Below are positions 25,823 through 34,563 of a stretch of DNA of 64,000 bases, one piece after another (positions within the stretch are counted from its first letter, which is position 1; every line of letters begins with the position of its first letter). The position numbers were made by a program, and so were the translations under genes. The DNA is from an uncultured Lachnospiraceae bacterium (GTDB lineage Bacteria > Bacillota > Clostridia > Lachnospirales > Lachnospiraceae). The stretch is taken from positions 1-64,000 of the forward strand of contig ONKG01000002.1 of assembly GCA_900318375.1 (NCBI GenBank), read 5' to 3'. The notes beneath the pieces were generated by a model. That model searched no databases, was not told the origin of the DNA, and saw nothing but the letters and a program-made list of their open reading frames with translations.

Positions 25823-27775
25823 TCATTTTCCGAGGGGGATTTCGACGACTTCGGCCATGCGCATGAGGCACTCCTCGATCTGGGTGGAAATCTCGCTGAT
25901 CATGCGTCGGGAGACTTCTTCGCTCTTGTCTTTCTCGAGGGTCTCGAAGCAGGACTTCTTGACTTCGCCGCTGATTTTCTCCATGCGGGATTCAAAATAG
26001 CCGCGGGGTACGAGTTTGCGGACAAGGCCGGGAATCTCCATGTGCATGACGGCGGACTCCATCTTTTCCCGTCCCAGAAAGAGGAGAAGAAGTGTGATCA
26101 TGGCGCCGGCAATGATGCCGGAAATGCCGCTGGAAATCAGGGCAATGCCGCTGCCGCCGCAAAGAAGTCCCACGAGAATGGAAATAATAGTGTTGACCAT
26201 CCAGGTGAGTTCTTCAACAGCAAAGACGTCGCGGGCGTTGACATGGACATCGATCTCGGCGAGGGACAGGTAGGATGTCAGGCTGAGGGCGCGGTAGGGA
26301 ACGTTGTGACGCACGCAGATCGGCATCGTATACTCTTCGAGACGGTAGGCAACAGGTCTGAGCCAGGCGGTGATCGGTTTTACAAGAAGTCCGGCAGCTT
26401 CCGGTGAGTGAAGCCATGCGTCAATCTCCCGCTCCATTTCTCCGTCTATATCGGACAGCCTGCGGATCTCTCCGCTGCGCCAGCGCTCGAAAACGGGAAT
26501 GGCGGCATTTCGGAGAATAGGTTCCACCAGGGTGTCCACAGTTCTGTGGAAAAGGTCTTCCACATGCTCTTCGACAATTCGCTCCACCGTGCTGGAATCC
26601 ACAAGATCACGCACTTCCTGGCGGAAGGCACGGATTTCCTCGTCGACGCGTCCGCTGTAGGCAAGGCCCCTGGAGACAGAGTATTCCGGCTCCGCGCCGG
26701 TGATGACGATCGCCTCGGGAAAGGCCTCCCGGCACCATCCGCGCAGGGCAGGCATCCTGGAGACGCCGCCGGTCAGGAACAATAGTTCAGGCAGGCGGCC
26801 GTGGCCCTCAGACTTATTTTCAGAAGCTTTCTCCTGTTCCTCAAGACTGCGGCGGATCTCTTTCAGGCTCTCCCCGAAAACACTGTGGAAGGATCTGCCG
26901 GCCAGTTGAGGAGCAGGATATTCCAGAATTCGTTCTGCCAGTTCCGCGTCCATTTTGAGCTCCAGGCGGAGTCTTTTTCTTCCCATGACCGTCACAGTCT
27001 GGGTGCAGCCGTTCTGACTCCAGTACTCCTCATCGGAAAAATATTTTTCTTTTAACCTGCGGGCGGCAAACTCGCAGTATGTGCGCCAGGGCGGAATCTG
27101 GTCAAAAACCCTGCGCAGCTCTTCCCGGTCCGGAGAAGCCTCCACGGAAGCATCCAGCAAAAGTTCGTCCATGATGCCGCCGCCCAGCGCGACCTCTCCT
27201 GCCGTCTGCAGTTCGATCTCACGGCCGCTGCTGATATAGGCGAAATCCGTCGTGGAGGAACCCATGTCCACCACAAGGACGGGGCGGGACAGGATGTCGT
27301 AGCCGACCTGGAAATGCCGGGACTGGCAGGCGCTGATGAGGGCGGCGCGGGATTCGGAAATAACCCGGACAGGCGGATAGCCGGCCGCCTCGAAGATCTC
27401 GCGGTAGCGCTCACGCTGGGCGCGGTCCCAGCCGGCAGGGCATCCGATATAGAAGCAGCAGTCCTCTCCCTTGATCAGGCCTCCGGACATATACAGCTCG
27501 CCCAGGACGCCGCCCGCGAAGCTTTTGACATCGCGCGCGCTGGAGGGATCCGTGAGAAAACGGCTCTTGAAGCGGAGCCGCCGCTCTGCGGCGTCCGGTG
27601 TATAGCAGGCCTCCTCTCCGATGAGGAGTTCACCTGTGCGCAGGCGGGCATAGGCCGTGATAAAACTGCCTGCCTCACGGACAGGCACCACATGCGGCTC
27701 ACCCTTTTCTTCCTTTTTCAGATAAGTGACCGCGCTCTCCGCGTCACCCAGATCAAATCCATAATAGCGATCCAT
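25823..27775 (-). CDS. Membrane-anchored Hsp70-like ATPase
   Basis: A 650-residue protein. Residues 1-385 have the actin/Hsp70 ATPase pattern: YYGFDLGDAESAV (phosphate 1), VLVVDMGSSTTDFAY (phosphate 2) and LLFLTGGVSRMPALRGW (adenosine). The substrate-binding domain of DnaK is missing. Instead a helical region (about 390-530), two membrane helices (about 533-578) and a C-terminal helical tail rich in Glu and Lys follow. It is predicted to sit on the inner face of the membrane. The gene is followed upstream (same strand, 78-bp gap) by an unknown membrane protein, probably in one operon. No DnaJ or GrpE partner is adjacent. Function unknown. Confidence 0.78.
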   Translation of the reverse strand: MDRYYGFDLGDAESAVTYLKKEEKGEPHVVPVREAGSFITAYARLRTGELLIGEEACYTPDAAERRLRFKSRFLTDPSSARDVKSFAGGVLGELYMSGGLIKGEDCCFYIGCPAGWDRAQRERYREIFEAAGYPPVRVISESRAALISACQSRHFQVGYDILSRPVLVVDMGSSTTDFAYISSGREIELQTAGEVALGGGIMDELLLDASVEASPDREELRRVFDQIPPWRTYCEFAARRLKEKYFSDEEYWSQNGCTQTVTVMGRKRLRLELKMDAELAERILEYPAPQLAGRSFHSVFGESLKEIRRSLEEQEKASENKSEGHGRLPELLFLTGGVSRMPALRGWCREAFPEAIVITGAEPEYSVSRGLAYSGRVDEEIRAFRQEVRDLVDSSTVERIVEEHVEDLFHRTVDTLVEPILRNAAIPVFERWRSGEIRRLSDIDGEMEREIDAWLHSPEAAGLLVKPITAWLRPVAYRLEEYTMPICVRHNVPYRALSLTSYLSLAEIDVHVNARDVFAVEELTWMVNTIISILVGLLCGGSGIALISSGISGIIAGAMITLLLLFLGREKMESAVMHMEIPGLVRKLVPRGYFESRMEKISGEVKKSCFETLEKDKSEEVSRRMISEISTQIEECLMRMAEVVEIPLGK

Positions 27776-27853
27776 TATAAAACCTCACAAGAGAAGACAG
27801 AACCGTCCCCTGTCTCCTCCTGTCTCCTCCCTGTCTCCTCCTCCAAAAAGTTC
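27776..27853. repeat. Short repeats between the Hsp70-like gene and its partner
   Basis: CAGAACCGTCCC (27802-27813) is followed by three copies of CTGTCTCCTCC. The first motif also forms the arm of the long palindrome at 28841-28914. Confidence 0.6.
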
Positions 27854-28798
27854 TTAACGAACTGCAGTTCCTTTTTTCAGAAGTCTGCCGTCCTGCGCGA
27901 GCGCGGGGCGGATCGTCATGACGTTGTCGTCCTGCGAAGAATCAGACTGTGACGCAGGTATTCTGCCCGGCATGGAGGGAAGCATCTCAAACCATGCGGC
28001 ATTCTGCACACTCCAGGAAAGGACATCGACATTCTTTTTATGAAGATAATAGCGGATGTCTGCGGCCATCTGTGGACTGTCCACGTCCGCCATTTCCAGT
28101 AGACCGGAAAACAACTCTATTTCCTCCGCCGTGATGCCTTTGGCCCCTATTGCGGCGGAGAGCTCCTTCTGCCTCTCATTCTCTTCCTCTTCTCCTGCGA
28201 TCTCCAGATTGCGGTCAATGACCATGACAGCCCCCCGCAGGGAACTCCAGAGCTTTTCCGGATCGATTGTGATCTCAATGCGCTGGGTCGGTGCCCCGCT
28301 GCCGGATCCTGTTTTTCCGGTGCTGCCGATGCCGATTCTTGTGTCTGTCACTGAAGTTTTTCCGGCAAAATACATACAGCCTCCGCCCGCGACAGGAAGA
28401 AGGATTCCCTTCAGAAGCGATCCCACGGCAGCAGTTCCGCCTGCGGAAAGGGCAGGAACCGCAAAGGCTGCGACCGTCAGGACGATGCCGATTCCAAGCA
28501 GGATGCGGGAAAGATTCCTGCCGCCGGACCTGGTGCCGGCCGCAGTGCCGCTGCCGTCACGCCGCCAGACACGGGGTTCTCCCATGGTGTCAAGAAGCGG
28601 GACACTGCTGCGCAGAGCCTGGACCATCCCCGCCGCGGCATCCCGCATGCGCACGCTGGTACAGTCCTCATTATACTGCAGAAGCAGACGGTCGGTCTCC
28701 TTTTCCAGGATCTTCTGGGCATCGGCGGGAGTCGACGCGGTACGAAGCCCGTTCATTACGTTTTCGCGGTCTTTATCCAGGTAATCGATCATCTTCAT
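27854..28798 (-). CDS. Unknown membrane protein, partner of the Hsp70-like ATPase
   Basis: A 314-residue protein I do not recognise. Residues 1-90 are helical and hydrophilic. Two membrane helices lie at about 97-117 and 123-145, around a Gly/Ala-rich segment. The part after residue 150 is soluble, with a Gly/Ser linker followed by QRIEITIDPEKLWSSLRGAVMVIDRNLEIAGEEEENERQKE and an acidic helical region. It lies upstream of the Hsp70-like gene on the same strand and both have two membrane helices, so a complex is plausible. No enzyme motif is visible. Confidence 0.6.
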   Translation of the reverse strand: MKMIDYLDKDRENVMNGLRTASTPADAQKILEKETDRLLLQYNEDCTSVRMRDAAAGMVQALRSSVPLLDTMGEPRVWRRDGSGTAAGTRSGGRNLSRILLGIGIVLTVAAFAVPALSAGGTAAVGSLLKGILLPVAGGGCMYFAGKTSVTDTRIGIGSTGKTGSGSGAPTQRIEITIDPEKLWSSLRGAVMVIDRNLEIAGEEEENERQKELSAAIGAKGITAEEIELFSGLLEMADVDSPQMAADIRYYLHKKNVDVLSWSVQNAAWFEMLPSMPGRIPASQSDSSQDDNVMTIRPALAQDGRLLKKGTAVR

Positions 28799-28840
28799 AT
28801 CTTCGATTCTCCTAAATCACTTGCGGTTTCAGGGGACAAG

Positions 28841-28914
28841 ATGAGTCACCGGGGACGGTTCTGAAAAACTCATTGCATGCAATGAGTTTTTCAGAACCGT
28901 CCCTCGTGACTCAT
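28841..28914. repeat. Long palindrome with REP-like arms
   Basis: A perfect 52-bp palindrome (28852-28903, no loop) has arms GGGACGGTTCTGAAAAACTC plus ATTGCA. It is extended by a second 9-bp complementary pair (ATGAGTCAC at 28841-28849, GTGACTCAT at 28906-28914). A direct repeat GACTCATTCGAG follows at 28907-28918 and 28931-28942. It lies between the partner gene and endonuclease III. Confidence 0.9.
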
Positions 28915-28952
28915 TCGAGCTGGCTCTCGCGACTCATTCGAGGCTCATCCCG

Positions 28953-29729
28953 CTATTCTTCCATCGTGGTCCTGCCATGGCGGCAGATGTCGCGCAGGCA
29001 GCAGGCACCGCACCGTGGGTGCCTGGCGACGCAGACGGCGCGGCCGTGGTGTACGAAACGGTGGCAGAGGTCGTTGCCCTCTTCGGGCGGGATGATCTTC
29101 CACAGTTCGCGCTCCACCTTCGCGGGTTCTTTGATGTTGTCGACGAGACCGATCAGGTTGCACAGGCGTATGCAGTGGGTGTCTGTGACGATAGCGGGTT
29201 TGCCGAAAACATCACCCATGATAAGGTTGGCGCTTTTTCTGCCTACACCGGGCAGGGCCAAAAGTTCTTCGAAGGTCTCCGGCACGTGATCATCGTACTG
29301 GTCATGGAGAACGCGCATGCAGGCGCTGATGTCGCGGGCTTTGCTTCTGCCCAGGCCGCAGGGACGGACGATTTCTTCAATCTCCTCCGGTTCTGCGGCT
29401 GCAAGGGCTGCGACATCGGGGAATTTTTCGTACAGAAGGGGTGTGATCTGGTCGACGCGGGCATCGGTGCACTGGGCGGCGAGGCGGACACTCACCAGGA
29501 GCTGCCAGGCTTTTTCGTAGTCCAGCGTGCACTCCGCGATGGGATATTCCTTCTTGAGCCGCTCAATCACTTCCAGGGCGAGTTCCTTCCTGATCTTCTC
29601 ATCCTTTGTGAGCGCGGTCTTTTTCCGCGTCCCCTTCTTCTTCCCTGCAGCAGTTTTTTCGGCTGCCGCCCCTGTTTTCCCGGCTGCAGTTTTCATTTCT
29701 GCCGGTTCCTTTTTTAATCCTTTTTTCAT
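28953..29729 (-). CDS. nth: Endonuclease III
   Basis: A 258-residue DNA glycosylase/AP lyase for oxidised pyrimidines. The helix-hairpin-helix LPGVGRKSANLIMG carries the catalytic Lys, VTDTHCIRLCN carries the catalytic Asp, and the C-terminal C-x6-C-x2-C-x5-C set binds a [4Fe-4S] cluster. A Lys/Ala-rich N-terminal extension of about 45 residues precedes the core. I chose the ATG at 29729 because GGAG lies six bases upstream; the open frame continues to 29825 through non-conserved sequence. Confidence 0.95.
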   Translation of the reverse strand: MKKGLKKEPAEMKTAAGKTGAAAEKTAAGKKKGTRKKTALTKDEKIRKELALEVIERLKKEYPIAECTLDYEKAWQLLVSVRLAAQCTDARVDQITPLLYEKFPDVAALAAAEPEEIEEIVRPCGLGRSKARDISACMRVLHDQYDDHVPETFEELLALPGVGRKSANLIMGDVFGKPAIVTDTHCIRLCNLIGLVDNIKEPAKVERELWKIIPPEEGNDLCHRFVHHGRAVCVARHPRCGACCLRDICRHGRTTMEE

Positions 29730-30105
29730 CAAATTCTCCGTTTCGGAACCTTTTTGACGAAAAAAGCCAAAAAGAATTCCGATCTGCAGACACAGGACGT
29801 GTGTTGTTTTATACTGAAATAACAAATATATTCGAGACTCGCCTGCGAGTCCTGCGCGCAGATCCCACGGCTGAAGTCACGGGTATTGCGCGTGAAAGAA
29901 TAAATACGTCTCAAAGATAAAATATTATAGCATATCTTTATGGGCCGAAACACGGCAAATACGTTTTGCTGCGGAAGTGATAGAATGAGCATATACGCAT
30001 AAATGAATATAACAGGCATAAAGAGCATTCATATTGAAATATTTATGAAAAAGCACAAAAAAGGACATATATTTAGCTGCATAAAAAAAACAGGAGGATA
30101 AGGGC
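29730..30105. other. Intergenic region upstream of the EFR1 gene
   Basis: Two small hairpins are present: GACTCGCCTGCGAGTC (29834-29849), and a larger one with arms CGCGCA/TGCGCG (29857-29888) around ATCCCACGGCTGAAGTCACG. The rest is AT-rich and probably holds the promoter of the EFR1 gene. No coding sequence is supported. Confidence 0.5.
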
Positions 30106-30951
30106 ATGAAGTTAAATAGCGTTGCCGCTGTGTTTTTCAGTCCTGCCGGAAGTACCGGAAAAGTTGTCCGGGAGATTGCAAATGTGATCGCGCGCAGGGC
30201 AGATGTCCCTGTGCGGGAAATAGATTTCACCCTTCCCGAAGGGAGGGGGGAAGTCAGATCTTTTAAGGCCGGCGAACTGGTCATCTTCGGGACCCCGGTC
30301 TATGCAGGCAGGATCCCCAACAAGATCCTGCCCGCTGTGCAGACACTGTTCGAGGGGAACGGGGCTCTGGCAGTACCGGTCGTCACCTTCGGCAACCGCA
30401 GTTTTGACAACGCTCTGATCGAGCTGCGGATCGAGCTGGAAGAGCACGGTTTTCACACAATCGCGGGCGCAGCCTTTGTGTCAGAGCACGTTTTCTCAAA
30501 TAAGCTGGCCGCCGGCAGGCCGGACGAGAAAGATCTGCAGCTAATCCACCGGTTTGCGGAGGATGCGGCTGTGAAAATAGAAAGGATAAAAGAAGGGGAT
30601 CAGGATGGGATGGCAGAGATTCCGGCCCCGGTCGCGGTAAAGGGCATCGAACCTGTCCCCGCCTATTACAGGCCCCTTCAGGAGGACGGCTCACCTGCCA
30701 ATTTCCTCAAGGCAAAGCCCAAAACTGCAGACAGCTGCAACGACTGCGGAATCTGCGCCCGGGTATGTCCTATGGGCTCAATCAGCCCGGAGGATTTCCG
30801 GACTGTCACCGGAATCTGCATCAAGTGTCAGGCCTGCGTCAAGTCCTGTCCCGAACACGCAAAATATTTTGATGACCCCGTCATGCTCTCCCACACACGC
30901 ATGCTGGAGCAGCATTATGCGAGGCGGGCGGAAAACGAAGTCTTTTTCTGA
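30106..30951 (+). CDS. EFR1-type ferredoxin with flavodoxin-like domain
   Basis: A 281-residue redox protein. The N-terminal half has the flavodoxin-like start VFFSPAGSTGKVVREIAN with an FMN-phosphate-binding loop (about 11-17) and GTPVYAGRIPNK. The C-terminal part (about 208-255) has two C-x2-C-x2-C-x3-C-P motifs for [4Fe-4S] clusters. This matches the EFR1 family, frequent in Clostridia, which moves electrons between flavin and iron-sulfur partners; its partners here are unknown. AGGAGG lies eight bases before the ATG. The gene is monocistronic, closed by a terminator. Confidence 0.9.
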   Translation: MKLNSVAAVFFSPAGSTGKVVREIANVIARRADVPVREIDFTLPEGRGEVRSFKAGELVIFGTPVYAGRIPNKILPAVQTLFEGNGALAVPVVTFGNRSFDNALIELRIELEEHGFHTIAGAAFVSEHVFSNKLAAGRPDEKDLQLIHRFAEDAAVKIERIKEGDQDGMAEIPAPVAVKGIEPVPAYYRPLQEDGSPANFLKAKPKTADSCNDCGICARVCPMGSISPEDFRTVTGICIKCQACVKSCPEHAKYFDDPVMLSHTRMLEQHYARRAENEVFF

Positions 30952-30969
30952 AATAAAGAATAAAAAGAA

Positions 30970-31010
30970 GGCGGGATTGAAACAATTCAGTTTCAACCCC
31001 GTCTGTTCTA
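30970..31010 (+). terminator. Terminator after the EFR1 gene
   Basis: GGCGGGATTGAAAC (30970-30983) pairs with GTTTCAACCCCGTC (30990-31003), with a 6-nt loop. The T tract is weak (TGTTCTAATC). Confidence 0.6.
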
Positions 31011-31149
31011 ATCACTTGATAATCACTTGATAATTATTTGTTTATTCTTTATTTTTTCCCGGATTCTTTCTTTGTCTTTCCCTTTTCTTTGTCTTTCCTT
31101 TTTCTTTCCTTCCTTTTTCCTGAACATTACTAAACATTCCTGAACAATG

Positions 31150-32148
31150 TTAAACAGCCGCCGACACTTTGCACTTGGCCTGCAGAAGTTCTCTGAATAC
31201 TGCGCTCACACCGTGGTCGGGCAGCGTCTCAATCGCCTGAAGCGCGCGCTCCGCATACATTTCCATATCTGCCGCCGCGCGGGCAAGGCCGCCGGAGGCT
31301 GTGACGATCATTTTCAGATTTCTTGCCTGGTCGGCACCGAATACGCCTTCCTTCGCATCCCGCAGAAGACCGATGATCCTGCCTTTTGCCTGAGAATCCT
31401 GCATGGCATAGAGCACAGGGAGCGTCAGAATGCCTTCCCTGAAATCCATCTGTGTGAGTTTGCCTTCTTCCTCCGTATCGGAAACAAAATCCAGCAGGTC
31501 ATCACGGATCTGGAACATATATCCGAAATTGATACCCAGCTGCTCGAGCTGTGCCTGTACACTGTCACTGCATCCGCTCTCTACCGCGCCCGCCTGACAG
31601 GCAAGCCTGCACAGAGCAGCTGTCTTGCCGTAGATATTGCGCATATATTGTTCCACCGTGACATCTTCTCTGCCGCGGCATTCCATCTGTCCCAGTTCTC
31701 CCAGGCACATTGACTCAACAGCTTCGCCGAAAAGAGCACCGACTCGAAAGAAGCCGTCCCGGAAGAGGCTCTGTACGATCCGGCTCAGGATCAGGTCACC
31801 GGCATAGACAGCTCTGTCCTTACCGTATTTTGACTGCGTTGTCGGAAAACCACGGCGAAGAGGCGCATCGTCGACGATATCATCATGAATAAGCGATGCC
31901 ATATGGACAAGCTCCACCAGAGCTCCCAGACGACAGAGACGCTCTCTCCCTGCCGGATCCTGCTCCTTCCCGAACCGGCTTGCCATCAGTAATAAGCGCG
32001 GCCGCAGTCTCTTTCCCTTTGACATCTCCATATCGTGGAGTATATTTCCCACAGCTCCCCCGTAGCCCGGGTCACGCAGATAGTCAGACAGATATTCTTC
32101 TACCTGCTCCATTTCCTGCTGCAGTTCTTTTTCTTCGTAACGATTCAT
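31150..32148 (-). CDS. Polyprenyl diphosphate synthase
   Basis: A 332-residue long-chain prenyl diphosphate synthase, which extends prenyl chains with isopentenyl diphosphate to make the side chain of quinones or a related lipid. The first Asp-rich motif is in IHDDIVDDAPLRRG (about 86-100) and the second in IRDDLLDF (about 219-226). The short residues before the first motif point to a long-chain (heptaprenyl or octaprenyl) product. It is a single gene with no menaquinone genes near. The DNA upstream (32149-32449) shows no clear features. Confidence 0.9.
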   Translation of the reverse strand: MNRYEEKELQQEMEQVEEYLSDYLRDPGYGGAVGNILHDMEMSKGKRLRPRLLLMASRFGKEQDPAGRERLCRLGALVELVHMASLIHDDIVDDAPLRRGFPTTQSKYGKDRAVYAGDLILSRIVQSLFRDGFFRVGALFGEAVESMCLGELGQMECRGREDVTVEQYMRNIYGKTAALCRLACQAGAVESGCSDSVQAQLEQLGINFGYMFQIRDDLLDFVSDTEEEGKLTQMDFREGILTLPVLYAMQDSQAKGRIIGLLRDAKEGVFGADQARNLKMIVTASGGLARAAADMEMYAERALQAIETLPDHGVSAVFRELLQAKCKVSAAV

Positions 32149-32449
32149 CGGCTCCCCTGCCTTCCGGCCTGCCTTTAGCGTAATGTGGCTTCCCGCGCAG
32201 ACAAAACTCCCCTTTTTTTATTTACCTGCAGGCAAAAATCAGCAGAGGTCCCGGAACCTTGCGGCACAAACCTCTGAGATAATACCTGCTGCATCGGCAA
32301 TCATTCATTTTTGTATATACAATAATTTACATTAAAAGGGGTTCTGCATCAACCACTGCACCGCGAGATGTACAACCAGGCTGCTTTTCAGACCGGCATG
32401 CAGCACGAGTCCGGCGTATTGCAGTACATGCCCTCTGGATGGCCTGCCT

Positions 32450-32914
32450 CTATCGCAATCCGGTAAAACTGACTTTCCTGCCAATCAGGTCCGCCAGCTG
32501 TGCCAGCCCTTTTTCATCCTCTTCGGAAAAACGGTCCGGCTCAGGACTGTCGATGTCCAGCACACCTGCAATCTTCCCCTCGCTGCGGATAGGAAGGACG
32601 ATCTCTGACCGGGATGCCGCGTCGCAGGCAATGTGTCCCGGGAAAGCATGAACATCCGCCACCCGCTGTATCTTCTCTTCTTTTACGGCCGTTCCGCAGA
32701 CACCCTTTCCGATCTCGATCCGGATGCAGGCGGGCCGCCCCTGGAATGGGCCGACCAGAAGGCTTCCTTTGTCCATCAGATAAAATCCCGCCCAGTTCAG
32801 ACGGTCCATGGATTCATAGATCAGAGCGGACAGATTAGAGAGGGCAGCCACATAGTGCGGTTCCGTTTCGATCATCGACGCAGCCTGTTCCGCCAGAAGT
32901 ATATAATCTGTCAT
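32450..32914 (-). CDS. Free methionine-(R)-sulfoxide reductase (GAF domain)
   Basis: A 154-residue GAF-fold enzyme of the fRMsr (MsrC) family, which reduces free methionine-R-sulfoxide. Diagnostic segments are NWAGFYLMDKGSLLVGPFQG, GVCGTAV and DVHAFPGHIACDAASRSEIVLPI; the cysteines of the first and second match the catalytic and resolving positions. Length equals the family. The DNA upstream of its start carries a 46-bp tandem repeat. Confidence 0.92.
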   Translation of the reverse strand: MTDYILLAEQAASMIETEPHYVAALSNLSALIYESMDRLNWAGFYLMDKGSLLVGPFQGRPACIRIEIGKGVCGTAVKEEKIQRVADVHAFPGHIACDAASRSEIVLPIRSEGKIAGVLDIDSPEPDRFSEEDEKGLAQLADLIGRKVSFTGLR

Positions 32915-32930
32915 TCTTTTTTCCCTTTCA

Positions 32931-33068
32931 ATATCGCAGATTCATTATCGCAGCTCCGGCATCAATCACAAATCCCATATCGCAGATTCAATATCACAGC
33001 TCCGGCATCAGTCACAAATCCTATATCGCAGATTCATCATCGCAGCTCCGGCATCGGTCACAAATCCT
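32931..33068. repeat. 46-bp tandem repeat, three copies
   Basis: Three consecutive 46-bp units begin ATATCGCAGATTCA at 32931, 32977 and 33023. A worn fourth copy (33069-33092) runs into the end of the XRE gene. Confidence 0.9.
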
Positions 33069-33085
33069 GTATGGCAGAGTCTGAA

Positions 33086-33424
33086 TTACAGATTCCTGAG
33101 GGCTTCCATGTATCCCAAAAGCCGCTCTCTCTGATCTTTTTTCAATTTGCGGTATCTTTCGATCAGCAGATACTCCTCCGTATCCTTCTGCACAATGACA
33201 TGATCCGGAATCTCATACTTGCCGCTCTGTGCCGCACCCAGCAGCTCATAGGGAGAGACTTCCAACACGTCACAGATGATCAGGATCTTGTCTGAAGCCG
33301 GATTCAGCTTCTTGCTTTTCCAGTCACTGATCGTGCTCTGCGGGATTCCCGTCCGCTTGCCGAATTCCTTCTGAGTCATCTTTTTTTCTTTTATAAGTTC
33401 AAAAATTTTTCCGCTGATATTCAT
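33086..33424 (-). CDS. XRE family transcriptional regulator
   Basis: A 112-residue protein with an N-terminal helix-turn-helix of the XRE/Cro type: MTQKEFGKRTGIPQSTISDW (about 16-35). It ends in a charged helical tail of about 50 residues, perhaps for dimerisation. I chose the ATG at 33424 because AGGAGAGG lies upstream; the longer frame to 33487 adds no conserved sequence. Target genes are unknown; it could control the GAF or S51 neighbours. Confidence 0.85.
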   Translation of the reverse strand: MNISGKIFELIKEKKMTQKEFGKRTGIPQSTISDWKSKKLNPASDKILIICDVLEVSPYELLGAAQSGKYEIPDHVIVQKDTEEYLLIERYRKLKKDQRERLLGYMEALRNL

Positions 33425-33573
33425 TAATTCCAACCTCTCCTGCCGGAGCATCCTTGTGTGACAACTCCCTTTCAGCAAATAATGCATATATTTGCAGATA
33501 CTGCAGATATGAATTGATTTCCATTCCTGCTGCGGCTTTGATCAAGCATCGCAGAAAATGCCGACTGTTACAA

Positions 33574-34311
33574 TCAAAGGCGGTATACATCGCCTTCACT
33601 GCTTATCCTGGTCATCTTTCCATCGCTGATCCTGTTAGCTTCACCGCGGATCTCCGCGCCTTGCTCCGTCTGCAGCAGGTATGTCCCGTCCACGATCGCG
33701 TAAAATGTATGTCCCATGCTGTCCTGGAATGTAATGTCCTCAAACAGCCTTTTTCCATCCACGTAATCATCCTTCACCGCCTGATAATGGGGGAGAATGT
33801 TCACCTTTGTCAGCCCCAGTCCCGGAATGAACTTGCGGTAGGTCTCACTGACCGCTTCGCCGGGCATTTCCGGCTGCGCGTAAACAAGTTCCGCGCAGTT
33901 CATGGTGCCGGCACTGATCCCCATCACGATCCCGTCGAAATCCCTGATCTGCTGCGGCAGGCCGATTTCCATAAAAAAGGCATTCTCCGTGGGCACATGG
34001 CCGCCGCCGAGAATGATCATATCGTAGCTGCGGAGCTTTTCCGCCATCTCTTTTCCGTTCCTGCCGTCGCACAGATCCAGACAGACTGCGGAAAGTCCCG
34101 TATCCTTCAGCACTCCCTCGAAGTAGTCCCGCATAACGTCATTCTCCGAAAAAGCATCCGGGAATGCCGCGATCAGCAGGCACCGGGACTGCGGTCTCCA
34201 GTACCGCTTCAACTCCTCCACCATTCCGTTGGCGGGATCAAAGCCTTCAAATTCCGGCGGTTCATTGCTGCGGTAGGCGCCCGTCGGACTGCTGGTCAAA
34301 AAAAGTATCAT
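33574..34311 (-). CDS. Peptidase S51 family (dipeptidase E-like)
   Basis: A 245-residue Ser peptidase of family S51 (cyanophycinase/dipeptidase E clan). It has GGGHVPTENAFF (about 97-108), the nucleophile elbow GISAGTMN (Ser near 129), and a His/Glu-containing LPHYQ region. Dipeptidase E cleaves Asp-X dipeptides; the substrate here is not shown. I chose the ATG at 34311 because AAAGGAAA lies upstream; the frame extends to 34356 but that part is not conserved. Confidence 0.85.
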   Translation of the reverse strand: MILFLTSSPTGAYRSNEPPEFEGFDPANGMVEELKRYWRPQSRCLLIAAFPDAFSENDVMRDYFEGVLKDTGLSAVCLDLCDGRNGKEMAEKLRSYDMIILGGGHVPTENAFFMEIGLPQQIRDFDGIVMGISAGTMNCAELVYAQPEMPGEAVSETYRKFIPGLGLTKVNILPHYQAVKDDYVDGKRLFEDITFQDSMGHTFYAIVDGTYLLQTEQGAEIRGEANRISDGKMTRISSEGDVYRL

Positions 34312-34480
34312 TTTAGTTTTCCTTTCTGCAGAGATCACACACCTGCAAAGAGGCATGCGTCCCGATTCTTTCCAGCTAATAAATCATTATAAATCATTCC
34401 GTCCGGATGCGAAACCGTTGTAACAAAAACAGCAATACAGCACATCAATACATATCAAAGTGAGCAATTACAGTGCTTTG

Positions 34481-34516
34481 TTGAGGAAATAAATCAGGGT
34501 TGATGGTATATTAGTA
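34481..34516 (+). promoter_or_regulatory. Conserved promoter region of the LRR genes
   Basis: The sequence TGAGGAAAT(A/C)AA...GATGGTATA(T/C)TAGTAT occurs before both LRR genes (34482-34516 and about 38660-38693). The -10 element is the TATATT or TATACT within it; no good -35 is seen. The next 45 bases and the ribosome binding site are almost identical in both. Confidence 0.55.
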
Positions 34517-34563
34517 TGTGAATATCCACAAACCACTAACAGCAATCATTATGGAGAACAACT

